A model generated the notes under the pieces. That model ran no database searches and was not told the DNA's origin. It saw nothing but the letters and a program-made list of their open reading frames with translations. Positions 40,739 through 50,900 of a stretch of 64,000 nucleotides of DNA are shown one piece after another (the stretch's first letter is position 1; every line of letters starts with the position of its first letter). The translations under genes were made by a program, and so were the position numbers. Source of the stretch: Leishmania infantum JPCM5. Taxonomy: Eukaryota; Euglenozoa; Kinetoplastea; Trypanosomatida; Trypanosomatidae. The stretch spans positions 72,001-136,000 of the forward strand of contig NC_009415.2 of assembly GCF_000002875.2 (NCBI RefSeq), given 5' to 3'.

Positions 40739-43717
40739 TCAGAAGATGTACATCCGCTTGAGGGATGCGAGTCGGGACGCGGAGTGGCTCATCGCGTTCA
40801 GTGTCTCCCGCAGAGACTCGACGTCCAGGGAGGGAGGCGCTGCTGAATCACGCACCGCGGCGTCAACACCCCCTGTGGAGCTATCGTCCTCGCTAAAGGC
40901 GGTTGCCGCAGGCATAATGTCAGCCGGGGTCGACGAGGACGCCCCGTCAAGTCCACCGCTGCCGTCGCTGTTCCGCCGGCATCTCAGAATGGCGACGGCC
41001 AGCAGCAGTTCCAGCCCCAGCGCGTACCCGTCCGCCTGCATGCCTGCTGCGGAATATGTCGTCAGCAAGTTGTGGATATCATTGCCAAAGCTGCCCTGGA
41101 GCTCGGAGCAGATACGCGCAAATGAGATGGCAACTCGCTGGTGCTGGCGGCGCTTCTGGATGTCCGCCTCGCTCTGTGTCTTGGCTAGCTGCAGTCTCGA
41201 CATGATCTCCCCCTTGCTCATGTCGGGCGGGTACTCCTGCTTGAGCACTGCCAGGCTCACGATCGTGAAGAGAAACTCCTGCAGCGGTGCCTCCACGTTC
41301 CTCAGGCACGCTGCGGCGGCCAGCTTGTACTGCGCAATGCTCTCGCTGGGCAGCACGCCGGAGCGCTGGGTATCGTACGGGATGGAGATCTTTGCCTTGC
41401 TCACCTCAATGTAGCGCTCCACAATGGTGCGCGTCGCCACGGCACCGCCGGCGCCGTTCGTGCGCAGCTGATCGGCGGTGTAGCGCAGTGACTGCTCCAC
41501 CAGCGTCATGAGCGAGATCGCGGCCTGCACATCCGCGCCGGCGTCCCCGCGAGCCTGCAAGAGCCTCTCCATCGTTGGCGGCTCGTCTGCTGTCGCGCCG
41601 GCATGCCTCGGTGGGGGGAAGACGTAGAAGAGCCAATTGCGGCGGTGCAGCTCGCGGTACTGCAGCACCGCCGCATAAAGCAGCCGGTACCACTCCGCCG
41701 TCTCATCAATGCGGCCACCTGGCACGAGCAGGCCGTAGTGCTGGATGAACTCCGCGATGGAGATGCCCACCTTGGCCTCGATGTAGACGCGGAACAGCGG
41801 TGTGAGCTGCGCCCACAGCTGGCGCGCTCTGGCGTGGAGCTGCGCCTCGAAGGTGCAGCGATCCGTCTGCGGAGGCCACGTCAGGAGAAGGCGGCGCACC
41901 ACCCGCTTCTTGCGTTCGTCCACCGCAATCAAGTCATCCCAGTTCTCCACAAACTCGATAGCGCCGGCCTGAGCAGAGAGAAGGACATTGTCGGGAGACG
42001 TGCAGTCTAGCCGGAACGCCAGCCGCCGCGGGTTCACAGCAAACAGGTCTACGACTGCGTGAGCTGCCGCCTCCTCCTTGCCCGTGAACGAGACTGCGGC
42101 GGCATCAGCACTGCGGTGGCACGCCGTCGACCCCGCCGCGTACCAGTCCAACAAAGGAAAGGGCAACGTCTGTCGCGTCTGTGGGAAGAGGTTTAGCATG
42201 AAGTGGCTGCAGCGGCGCAGCTGGGTGGTCAGATCCTCTTCCTCTGCTGGCAGCACTGCACCCAGTCGCAGTGCCTGCAAGAGGTGCTCCAGCTTTGGTA
42301 CCAGCTCCACGCAGTGGCAGCGGAAAGAGATCCAGTCACGGAGACATGCATCCTGCTGCTCTGCGATGGCGCCGCCGCCGCCGCCCTGGCCCTGCGCAAA
42401 CACCTTGCGCAGCACCGCCGAGTATGAGAACTCCTCAATCGAGTTAAGGTGCACCCGGTACAGCCCCTCCCTCGTGATGGTAGCGTCGAGGAAGTCCTCC
42501 ATGGATTCACCCGGCTCGCTAACGCACTCGAAAAGCTCAGAGCTTGACACGTGGTTAAGGAGCGATGGCGAAGCCGTCGGCGTCGAATCGAACGACGTAT
42601 TCCAGGCGATGGCGGTGGCGCCGTTCGTGGGCGACGTGAGAGGCAACCCTTCTCGGCCTGGCCGGATGGCGCTCTGAACCGTAATCCTCCGCCTTTCCGC
42701 ATCCACCGACACGGCGCACGGATCCTGCATGATGGCGAAGTCGAGCGTCTCCTCGCTCGCCGTCGTGGGCATGGCCGACCGAGGAGTAGAGATGCCTCGG
42801 TACGCCTCTGTATCTCTCATGACGGCTGAGCCGTTGGAGGGGTATATGGGACTGCCGTGTCCTGCGGCCGCACCTTCACCTGCTAGAGCGACGGGCGCGC
42901 CGTCCTTGTCGACGCCAAACTCCTCCATCACCTCCATTTCTTTGATGGAGATGCCCTTGCTGAGCGCTCGGATGCAGCGGTCGAAGTAGGACTCGATGGT
43001 CGTCGCAAAGCGCTCGTAGTTTGGCGGATGGTCGCAGTCGTTGCACCCGCCCATCTCGACCGGCAGCACGCTCGCGTCGATGCGCTTCAGCAGCTCGCCC
43101 TTCCTGATGTCGCCGGCGGAGAAGAGAAAGATGCAGTCGCTGATCACCTTGGGCAGCTGCCGTAGCAGCGGCTTCATCACAAACGTCAGCGCACTACTCA
43201 TGTTGCAGATGAACATGCGGGAAACGACGCCAGGGAAGAACTTGCTGATGCGCAGTGCCATCTCCTTCTGGAAGATCAGGTCCGTGTTGCGAAGCATCGA
43301 AGCGTTTTCTTGATTGATGAGCCACGTCACCATCGCCGCCGGGTTCTTTCGGTCGCAGCGCACACACCAGCTGAGAAACATATCCATGTTCGCCTGCCGC
43401 TCCGGCCGCTGCTCCGCCTTGGGGCTGTCGCGCGCGGTGTTGAAGTAGAGCACCGGATGCCCTTCTTTATCTCTTCCAATGTACTGCACAATGCCCGCCC
43501 GCATCGATTTGCGCAGACTGTCCGTCATAGTGTACTTGGCGAATACCGTGCGCTCCATATCATCGCGCCGTCGCAGCTTGGCGACCGTCTCCGCAACATC
43601 GAATTTTTTGTTGGCGAGGAAGAGATAAATCCACCCATCGAGGTAGCTGTGGTTGATCCCCACGGTCCGCTTCACCTCCTTGAGTGCCGCCACGTGCTCA
43701 CGGGGGCATTGAAACAT
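40739..43717 (-). CDS. soluble CRAL-TRIO (Sec14-like) domain protein with long C-terminal region
   Basis: A 992-residue protein from the ATG at 43717; three upstream codons would need TTG. The N-terminal about 235 residues are homologous to the CRAL-TRIO part of the two fusion proteins: SYLDGWIYLFLANKKFDV, ETVAKLRRRDDMER, ARDSPKAEQRPE, WLINQENASMLRN, KFFPGVVSRMFICNMS and LPVEMGGCNDC. The rest has no convincing membrane span. It is mostly Ser/Thr-rich linker followed by helical segments ending near LLLAVAILRCRR. I do not recognise the C-terminal domains. Sec14-type domains bind and move phospholipids or act as phosphoinositide-linked adaptors. It sits just upstream of the permease cluster, with the membrane paralogues on the other side. 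Confidence 0.75.
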   Translation of the reverse strand: MFQCPREHVAALKEVKRTVGINHSYLDGWIYLFLANKKFDVAETVAKLRRRDDMERTVFAKYTMTDSLRKSMRAGIVQYIGRDKEGHPVLYFNTARDSPKAEQRPERQANMDMFLSWCVRCDRKNPAAMVTWLINQENASMLRNTDLIFQKEMALRISKFFPGVVSRMFICNMSSALTFVMKPLLRQLPKVISDCIFLFSAGDIRKGELLKRIDASVLPVEMGGCNDCDHPPNYERFATTIESYFDRCIRALSKGISIKEMEVMEEFGVDKDGAPVALAGEGAAAGHGSPIYPSNGSAVMRDTEAYRGISTPRSAMPTTASEETLDFAIMQDPCAVSVDAERRRITVQSAIRPGREGLPLTSPTNGATAIAWNTSFDSTPTASPSLLNHVSSSELFECVSEPGESMEDFLDATITREGLYRVHLNSIEEFSYSAVLRKVFAQGQGGGGGAIAEQQDACLRDWISFRCHCVELVPKLEHLLQALRLGAVLPAEEEDLTTQLRRCSHFMLNLFPQTRQTLPFPLLDWYAAGSTACHRSADAAAVSFTGKEEAAAHAVVDLFAVNPRRLAFRLDCTSPDNVLLSAQAGAIEFVENWDDLIAVDERKKRVVRRLLLTWPPQTDRCTFEAQLHARARQLWAQLTPLFRVYIEAKVGISIAEFIQHYGLLVPGGRIDETAEWYRLLYAAVLQYRELHRRNWLFYVFPPPRHAGATADEPPTMERLLQARGDAGADVQAAISLMTLVEQSLRYTADQLRTNGAGGAVATRTIVERYIEVSKAKISIPYDTQRSGVLPSESIAQYKLAAAACLRNVEAPLQEFLFTIVSLAVLKQEYPPDMSKGEIMSRLQLAKTQSEADIQKRRQHQRVAISFARICSELQGSFGNDIHNLLTTYSAAGMQADGYALGLELLLAVAILRCRRNSDGSGGLDGASSSTPADIMPAATAFSEDDSSTGGVDAAVRDSAAPPSLDVESLRETLNAMSHSASRLASLKRMYIF

Positions 43718-45361
43718 CCCCGCCAACGCGCGCGCGCACTCCGTCGTGCGTGTGCAACACTACGTGGCAAGTCCAGAAAAGGTACAGGGGAAGTTCGGTG
43801 GCGGAGCACTACGCTGTTTTGAGAAACACCAATCGTCTTTAATCAGCCGTCGCAGCGAGACGCAGGGGTACCGACGCGGCGGAGGCAGAGGCGCCTTGCA
43901 CTTTTCCGTGACCGTCGTCCGTATGTTTTGTGTCCCTCGTCGTTGTCCGCGTGTGGAGGTGACCCCTCCGCAGCGCAGAGGGGTGTCTGTGCGTCAGTGC
44001 CGCAACGGCACGCCAACACACTACCACGCACACACGCACGTACGCGCCAAGATGGTCAGTGCTGGCGAGGGCGAGCGAAAAAAAAAAAGAGGAAAAGAGT
44101 CGAGTTTATAGCACGTCGCCTTGCCGCTGCTTCTCGACAGCGCATCACACCGTCTCCGTGCGATGAGGTGGACCTGTGAAAACGAGGAGAAAGGATGCGC
44201 ACGAGAGAGTGCAGCAGCAGCAGCGAGGATGATGACGCCCTATCGCCGTTTGTTTGACCCCCCCTCTCTCGGTGTATTGCACGTCTTCGCTTCTTCCCCT
44301 TCGCACGTGGGTGGCTGTGTGTCTCTTGGCGCTCTACGTTGTGCGGGGAGACGTCGGTGAATCGCGATGCGTTGGAGGTGTGCAGAGGTCAAAGAAGCAG
44401 CAAGTGAGCTCGGCGCGCTGCACAGAGGTGTTCGTTGTTACCCCTTTTTCGCCACAAGGAGCGAGGGGCGAGACGATAAAAGAGGCCGAAGCAGCCGTGA
44501 GGAAAGATGAACGGTGCAGAGCGGCAGTTGCGTGTGGCGGAGATCCACAATGCGCCGTACTGACGTTGTCTTGTGTCTGTGTGTGTGTGTGTTTTCTTGT
44601 ACAGACGATGGGGTGAGCGTATGTGTACGTGCGGGGACGCGCTGGGCGTTAGGGCAAGATAGGTTTCTCGCCCTCTCTTCCTCCCGCTATGTGACGAGCT
44701 CGCCAGTGCAGTGAGAGTCTCTACAGAGACGAAGAGGAGCCGCACAATTCTAGTGCTGCCATCCACCAGCGTAGCTGGGGTAGCGTCGACCCCACTGGAT
44801 CCGCTGTTCGCCCCCTCAATGACCGACCCTCCGAGGGCAAATGGGCCACCACGGCACGCCGGGTCTGTGCCGCTTGAGGGAGCTCAAAACCCAGAAAACC
44901 GCAAAGTGCTTCTTTACAAAGAGAGAGACGAGTCGGCGACCTGCACGAAACGGACGCCGGCGGTGTCGGCGGGAGAGAGGGGGGAAGGTGGTAGACGGAG
45001 TGGCTGTGACACACCCACGCCTGAAGGCTGGTGGGGCAAGCACACCGCGCACATACTCTGCGTGACAGAAATCGGGCGCCCGTAGGACAGCGATGTGCGT
45101 GCGTCCGGCAAGCATGCGCGCCAGACAGAGGATCCTCTCGCTACGGGAGGAGGAGAAGGGGGGCAGCAGGGCATATTAAGAGAGCAGGTGAGCGCTGCAC
45201 AGTACGCAGAGCTACAGGAGCGGGAGGGCCTCGCTTTACCGCTGTGAAATCGATTGATTGCGTGTGAAGGGCAAAGAGGAGAAAGCCGGCATGCGCAGCG
45301 CATGGGAGCGGCGCTAAGCCACCGCGTATCAGCGCCCGCAATCGCGTCCGACGGCGCCCGA
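43718..45361. other. intergenic stretch, 1.6 kb
   Basis: Contains a short CAG repeat (near 44209-44226), a TG tract (44579-44592) and shadow frames. No gene supported. Confidence 0.5.
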
Positions 45362-47398
45362 TCAGAGTGTCGCAGCGAGGTCGTCGGCAGAGAACTCAAG
45401 CGCCGCTGCCGCTAACGGACTTGCGGCAGGGAGCGAAGCCTCCACTCTGTCATTGTGGCTGGTCACAGCGACTTTCGCATATGCAGCGGCCGTCGTAGTC
45501 CGCTCAATCGCCTGCACCACAGCGTAGCGCACTAGTGGCGGTACGAGGAAGGGGTGTGCGTGGCAGATATGGGCAAGGAGATCGAGGCCCCTTGCGATCC
45601 CTGAGCTGCCACGGCCCCGCTGATGCACCGCCTCCACCGCTCGTGAAAAAGACTCCGGTGCCACGCCAAACGGCTCGTACAGCCCCTCAAAGGAGGTAAG
45701 AAGCCCCAAGAGCTCTTCTGCCTGGCCCTCCACCTCCAGCAATCGAATATAGGCCATCAATGTACTGCTGGTGTGCAGGACCATCTTGCCGGATACGTGC
45801 ACGTGCTGGAGGCGCTTCCACAGAGTACGGGCCTCGACGCGGCTCTCTGCCGTTCCCTCTCGCAGAAGCGCGATCATGACCGCTGCCGTGGTGGCGGGCG
45901 TTTCTCTTACCTTGTAGGCGCGCAAATTCTTCTCATATAGCTCTTTGGCGTGGCTGCCCGGACTGCAGGCGAGGTACGCGTTCCACACGTGCGTGCTGGA
46001 GAGAAGCGAATCGGCATGGCGCGTGCAGGCCTTGTCGGTGATGCGATCTGTCGCCTCTTGCATCTCCGCCAAGGAGGCGCCACAGCGGTGCAGTGCCCGC
46101 AGATACTCACCCCACGCTAAGGCAGGCATGTACGCTGGCCCGGAAGCGCGCGCAGGTGCAGATGGAGACGGAGAGGGACGAGATCGATGCAGGCAGAAAC
46201 GCTCCGCCAGGGACTTCATTTTCGCTGTTTCGCTTCCGGAAAACGGGCTGCCGTTGAGCCTGTGCAAACCCATCACCGACAGCAGCGGTGCCGACACGAC
46301 AGGATCCCAGCGAGGCGAGAAGGCAGCAGCAGTGCCGTTGCTCTTCGTGCCGTTATCGTCGAGAGATCTGCCTCCGTGCGTGATACATGCGATCGCGCCA
46401 GCATCCGCTTCCTCAAATGGCTTGTGTAGTGCCACACACACCTTATCTAGCTCCTCCAAGGACGGTGCAGTGAAGAAGGGCCTCGAGCTACTGCATCGCA
46501 CAGTCTCCAGGAACAGCGCGATCATGTGCGAGCGATCCTCGTGCACAGCCTTCATCGACTCAGACGAGCTCATACCGGGCAGCGCAACCAGTGCCGACCA
46601 CCGCTGCACCAGAGACACCACAATGGCGGAGGCCATGTGCCAGTCCCTGAAGGTGCTGAGACACAGAACTGCGTAGAGGGCAACGGCTCGCTGCATCTCA
46701 TGTGAGTAGTGAAGGGCACGCAGAGCCGCCGAGAGAAGAGACTCTAGTCGATCACAGGTCTCCGGAGCCGGACTACGCTGGAAGCGCTCGGATTTTAAGT
46801 AGACCATTAAGCGCTGTGCTGGCGCCGGAAGCCGCGGCGGCAGCATCCGCTCGATCACCTCCGGCGAGAGGGATGGTGGCGTGCGGGCTTCGCGGATCAC
46901 GCAGTGCCGCATCACATCAGCCGAGCGCAGGCGCTGTCGCAGACGCGTGTCTCCACCACTCGTGCTGCGCCACGCACCAAACATGATGCGAGGAGTGGGC
47001 CATAGAGAGCCGATGCTCGGCCGAGTAGCGCTGTCAGCGGGCGACGCCTCAGCGCTTGAGCGGGCCAGCCTTGCCGGGGAGTCATGAGCAGCATAACGTG
47101 CGTCCAGCTCCTGCGCCAGGGTCGTCAGTTCCTGTGCGGCGGTAAGTGACGTCGCGGGCGTTTCGTCCATGTGCTTGGCACTGGCAGACGTGGAGACGAC
47201 GTGCTGATGCACCAGCGCTGTGCTGTGAGCCTCGAGAAAAGCACTGATGTACTGCTCCTTGTGGTAGGGGTTTGTTACTGCTTTTTTCTCCCGCAGGCGA
47301 CGGGTCTCAGCGCGCGCTACTCGTTGAGCTGCCCTGCGCAACTCGAGCGACGGCGCATCGAGCACAGACCCGGCGAAGAGATGACAAGTGTGCCGCAT
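45362..47398 (-). CDS. hypothetical protein, helical, possibly PPR/TPR-like
   Basis: A 678-residue protein using the ATG at 47398. An earlier in-frame ATG at 47542 would add 48 residues, but those are encoded by a C/T-rich tract, a GT repeat and an AG that together look like the splice-acceptor region, so I prefer the later start. The sequence is mainly alpha-helical with alternating hydrophobic positions. The C-terminal half has spaced helix pairs (AKELYEKNLRAYKV, EARTLWKRLQHVHV, TLMAYIRLLEVEGQAEELLG) that resemble pentatricopeptide or TPR repeats of organellar RNA proteins without a clean match. The N-terminus has many Arg, Ala and Ser and few acidic residues at first, which may suit mitochondrial targeting. 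Function unknown. Confidence 0.7.
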   Translation of the reverse strand: MRHTCHLFAGSVLDAPSLELRRAAQRVARAETRRLREKKAVTNPYHKEQYISAFLEAHSTALVHQHVVSTSASAKHMDETPATSLTAAQELTTLAQELDARYAAHDSPARLARSSAEASPADSATRPSIGSLWPTPRIMFGAWRSTSGGDTRLRQRLRSADVMRHCVIREARTPPSLSPEVIERMLPPRLPAPAQRLMVYLKSERFQRSPAPETCDRLESLLSAALRALHYSHEMQRAVALYAVLCLSTFRDWHMASAIVVSLVQRWSALVALPGMSSSESMKAVHEDRSHMIALFLETVRCSSSRPFFTAPSLEELDKVCVALHKPFEEADAGAIACITHGGRSLDDNGTKSNGTAAAFSPRWDPVVSAPLLSVMGLHRLNGSPFSGSETAKMKSLAERFCLHRSRPSPSPSAPARASGPAYMPALAWGEYLRALHRCGASLAEMQEATDRITDKACTRHADSLLSSTHVWNAYLACSPGSHAKELYEKNLRAYKVRETPATTAAVMIALLREGTAESRVEARTLWKRLQHVHVSGKMVLHTSSTLMAYIRLLEVEGQAEELLGLLTSFEGLYEPFGVAPESFSRAVEAVHQRGRGSSGIARGLDLLAHICHAHPFLVPPLVRYAVVQAIERTTTAAAYAKVAVTSHNDRVEASLPAASPLAAAALEFSADDLAATL

Positions 47399-47999
47399 GG
47401 CCGGTGAAGAGCAGTCTTTCGCGTGCACGCACACACACACACACGTGAAAGCGGCAGGGACGCGTGCACGCCACGAAGAGGAGAGGGGGGAGGGCAGAGA
47501 GAGAAGCGATAGGATCGACTTACCGAAGACACCGCAACGCATTCGTCACCTGCGCAGCCGAACGTGTTATCGGCGATCGGGTATCAGTGCAGATGTGTAT
47601 GGGCTTGTGTCTGTGGAGCGGGGAGGTGGACACCGGTTGTTGTGCGTTGCCGCCGTCTACTTCAACAGCCCCCATCGCATACAGCGAGTTCTGCGGCTAT
47701 GAAAAAAGAGGATGATAGGAGAGGCAAAACAACAACAGTGGCTCGTTAAAGAGCACGTGCAGAGGAACGCACACGGCACACAGAGGCAGGGGAGAGAAAG
47801 AGACACTAGGAGAAGACGACGGCAAAGATTGGCAGGAAGAGAACAAAAAGCGATGGAGTCAGTGAGACGGGGACACATCCGTTCGATGAGCCCACGCAGC
47901 CCCCCAATCTCCCATTTGCACACGCGTGCGTTAGAGGGCCGGCTGTCTCCACGGAATCAGTAGTTCCCGCAGCCCCTTTTGTTGTTCGTCGCCTCCTGA
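47399..47999. other. intergenic stretch with splice signals of the 45362 gene
   Basis: The minus strand carries a long C/T tract (about 47477-47512), then a GT repeat (complement of 47429-47444) and GAAAG, whose AG is the complement of 47416-47417, 18 bases before the preferred ATG at 47398. The remainder is presumed 3' UTR of the 48000 gene. Confidence 0.5.
47429..47444. repeat. (CA)n microsatellite at a predicted splice region
   Basis: Sixteen bases of CA units (GT on the coding strand) between a pyrimidine tract and the predicted AG acceptor of the 45362-47398 gene. Confidence 0.85.
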
Positions 48000-50900
48000 C
48001 TACAACCCCAGCGCCTCTCGCAGCTCCTCCAGCTCTCGCTGATGAGACGCCATGAGCTCAGTCTGGCGCTTCAGCTCCGCAATGCTGACACGAAGGCGGC
48101 TAAGTCGGCGACGACGACACGTGTGCTCAGGGGCCTCTGAAGCGCTCCAGATGAAGCCATCGTCGCCTCGCAGCTCTTCCTCTCTGGACGGCCAGCGCGT
48201 GGCGTAGGCCCATGGCCCTACTTCCCAGTCCTTCAGATCCTTCACGAGACTCCTGACACGGTTTGTAGAGCTTCGCGCTAAATCGTGTTCTTTGGACCAC
48301 GCCCTCGCCTCCGAAGCATCGGCCCACCGCCACTCCGACGCCGCGGCCGCAGCGGGGTCTCTTACGGCAGTGCGGTTGAGCTGCTGCAGGTCGACGGCAT
48401 GCCCGTCTTGCGCATCGTCGTAGGGGAAGGTGGCGTGCAGCCGCCATGCTGCATCCTTGGCAGACGCCCGCTCTTCGTTCTGGAAGATGGTCACCATATC
48501 ATAGGGGTGGAGGCTCGCCAAGTCCCTGGCCTGCTGCAGGCGCAGGTCTTCCAGCTCCAATCGGTATTTGTCTCGCTCCTGCACGTCTAGCACGTGCTGC
48601 GGCACTTGTAGGGTGACAAAGTACGAGCTGAAGTCGAAACAGTTGCCGTAGCTCGCTGTTGCGGCGCGCCTGTGCACGACAGCGTTGTACTGCGAGAGAA
48701 AGCCCATTGAGTGAATGCCGTCCTCCACGTCTGCTGGTCGGTAGAGGGTCAAGCGTGGCCTGGCTGTCCCGCGGCTGTGCCTCGACGCATCAGGCGAGAT
48801 GGAACCAGTCTCGCCCCTTCGTGAAAGAGGGACTGCGTGGCCGTCCTCCTCGTCGGTCGCCTCCCGCTGCCGCAGCTCGTCCAGCTCTACCGAGAAGTGG
48901 ATGTAGAGGTCATTGTGCCCATCCTTCCATGCGTAAAGCAACGCGTTGCGTTCCAGCGGCTCCTCCACTTCGGCGACGCGGCGCAGCGCATACTGCCACT
49001 GTGACACGGTCGCGGCGGGCTCGTGTTGTGCGCCGTGGTCCTCGTCAGCAATGACCCCAGTTTCTGAGGTGCGACTGCCTCTCTGCGCCTTGGGCTCTTC
49101 CTTCAAAAGCGCTATCTGCGCTGATATGTATGACGCCCGCGCCGCGGCGCCTTCTTCGATGATGATGGTGTGCGCGGCTTCCGCAGAGCTCGCAGGTGCG
49201 CCGTTGCCTATGCGTTGCGGCTTGCGTGTGCGGCGGTAGCGTGAGCTCCCGGCTCTGCTGCTCTCCGACGAGGAGCCGCGGCGGCAGCGGTGCTGAGTGC
49301 CGCTGCGTTCACCATCAGCAGAGACAGTCAGAGGCGAGGGGCACGCAGGAGGAGAGCCGATGACACCATTGCCGGCCTGCTGTATCGGCGGCATAGACAG
49401 TTCGATGCCAGGAGCTTTCGCGTCGCCCGTCACACTCGTCACTGGGTCCTTGAGTGGCGCCTCGACGACGGCCAGCGACGCTGGCTCTTCGTGCTCGCCC
49501 GACAGATGAAAGAAGGCGGCCATCAGCGGGCGTGTTAAACTAAAGAAGCGGTAAGGCTCGCGGCTGCCGGCTGCGGCGGTAGCGGATGATGACACCGCCG
49601 CAGCGTCTGAGAACTGTGCCGCTGAGCGGTCGTCTGCTGGAGAAGTCTGCGCCTCCGTCGGTGGTGCACTAAGCACTGGTGGGGCTCTGGTGACCTCTCC
49701 GCCCGAGGTGTCCAAGTGAAAAAAGTGTGAAGGTGCGGATGGGCCCCAGAGATGCGTCGAGGCACTCTTGAAATACTGTATCATGCGGCCTGGTTGAGTC
49801 TCCTGCGATACGACGTGAGGGTTTTGGGCAGTCGATGTCGAGGGCAGTAAATCATCGATTCCGCTCGTAGGGATAGAAGGCCCCGCAGCAACGCCAGTCC
49901 CTTCTCGACCGTCTGCCTCGTGCTGCTTGGCGTCGGTGAGGGTACCCACTCGTTCCAGAAATGGTAGCGGCACGCTCAGCAGCGTCTCCTGGTCCTCCAT
50001 GAAGAGCAGCAGGCGATTTGCCGTCCAGTCTGGCATCACAGACAGCAACACTGTCGAGACGGCAGACGCGCTCTCTCGCGTGCGGCTGCTGTAGGACCTC
50101 TGAGGGGCGTACAGCTCCATCAGCACTGTGTACGGAAAAGTAACGGCATGACAGGCAGCTGAGACGCCGTCGTTGTCGCCATCGTCGTCCGTGGCCGTAC
50201 TTTCCGCGGCTGGTGGCCCAGTACAGTTTGCGGCTGCAGGGGCCGTTGAGCTGCTCTCTGCCGCCGGCAACGACGACGACCGCGAAGCAGGGACGCTGAT
50301 GTCATCCAGCCAGGCCTCCAGGTCCGTGTCCTTGAATGGTTCCGCTGCCAGCTCTTTCCTCGTTGTGCTAATGCCTTGATCACCGACGAGAGATGCGGCA
50401 ACTAGTGCCGTCTTCCCCAGCGCATCGCGATTCACAGGCATCGGCGCGCTGCCAAGCAGCAGCACTGTGTCATTGTTCGTCATTGCCACCGTGCAGGACC
50501 AAGAATTCTCCTCCTCGCTCTCTGTGGCTTTCTCGACTATTAATCGGTGGCGGCCGAGGGGAACCCACTGAAGGAAACATTCCGAGGCGTCACGGCAAGA
50601 ACCACAGCGGGGGCCGTCGCTGTTGGCGGCGTAAACCCGACATGTCTCGATAAGGTCTCCCGTGCACCCGCGCAACTTCCACAGCTCCAGCGCGGGTCTC
50701 GCCAGCAAGAGCGTCATGGGCATGCCCACCTCGTATGGAGGGGAGTTCATGGCGATGCCGACATCGCACACGTCCGTCGGTGCCACCTCGTGCAGGAGGT
50801 GCACCTCCTCCAGCACAAAGGCGCGGCGAGGACCCCACAGGACCCTGAGAAGAACTACGTTGAGTTCGGCCGCCCCGCCACCTTCGCCGTCGCCTAAATG

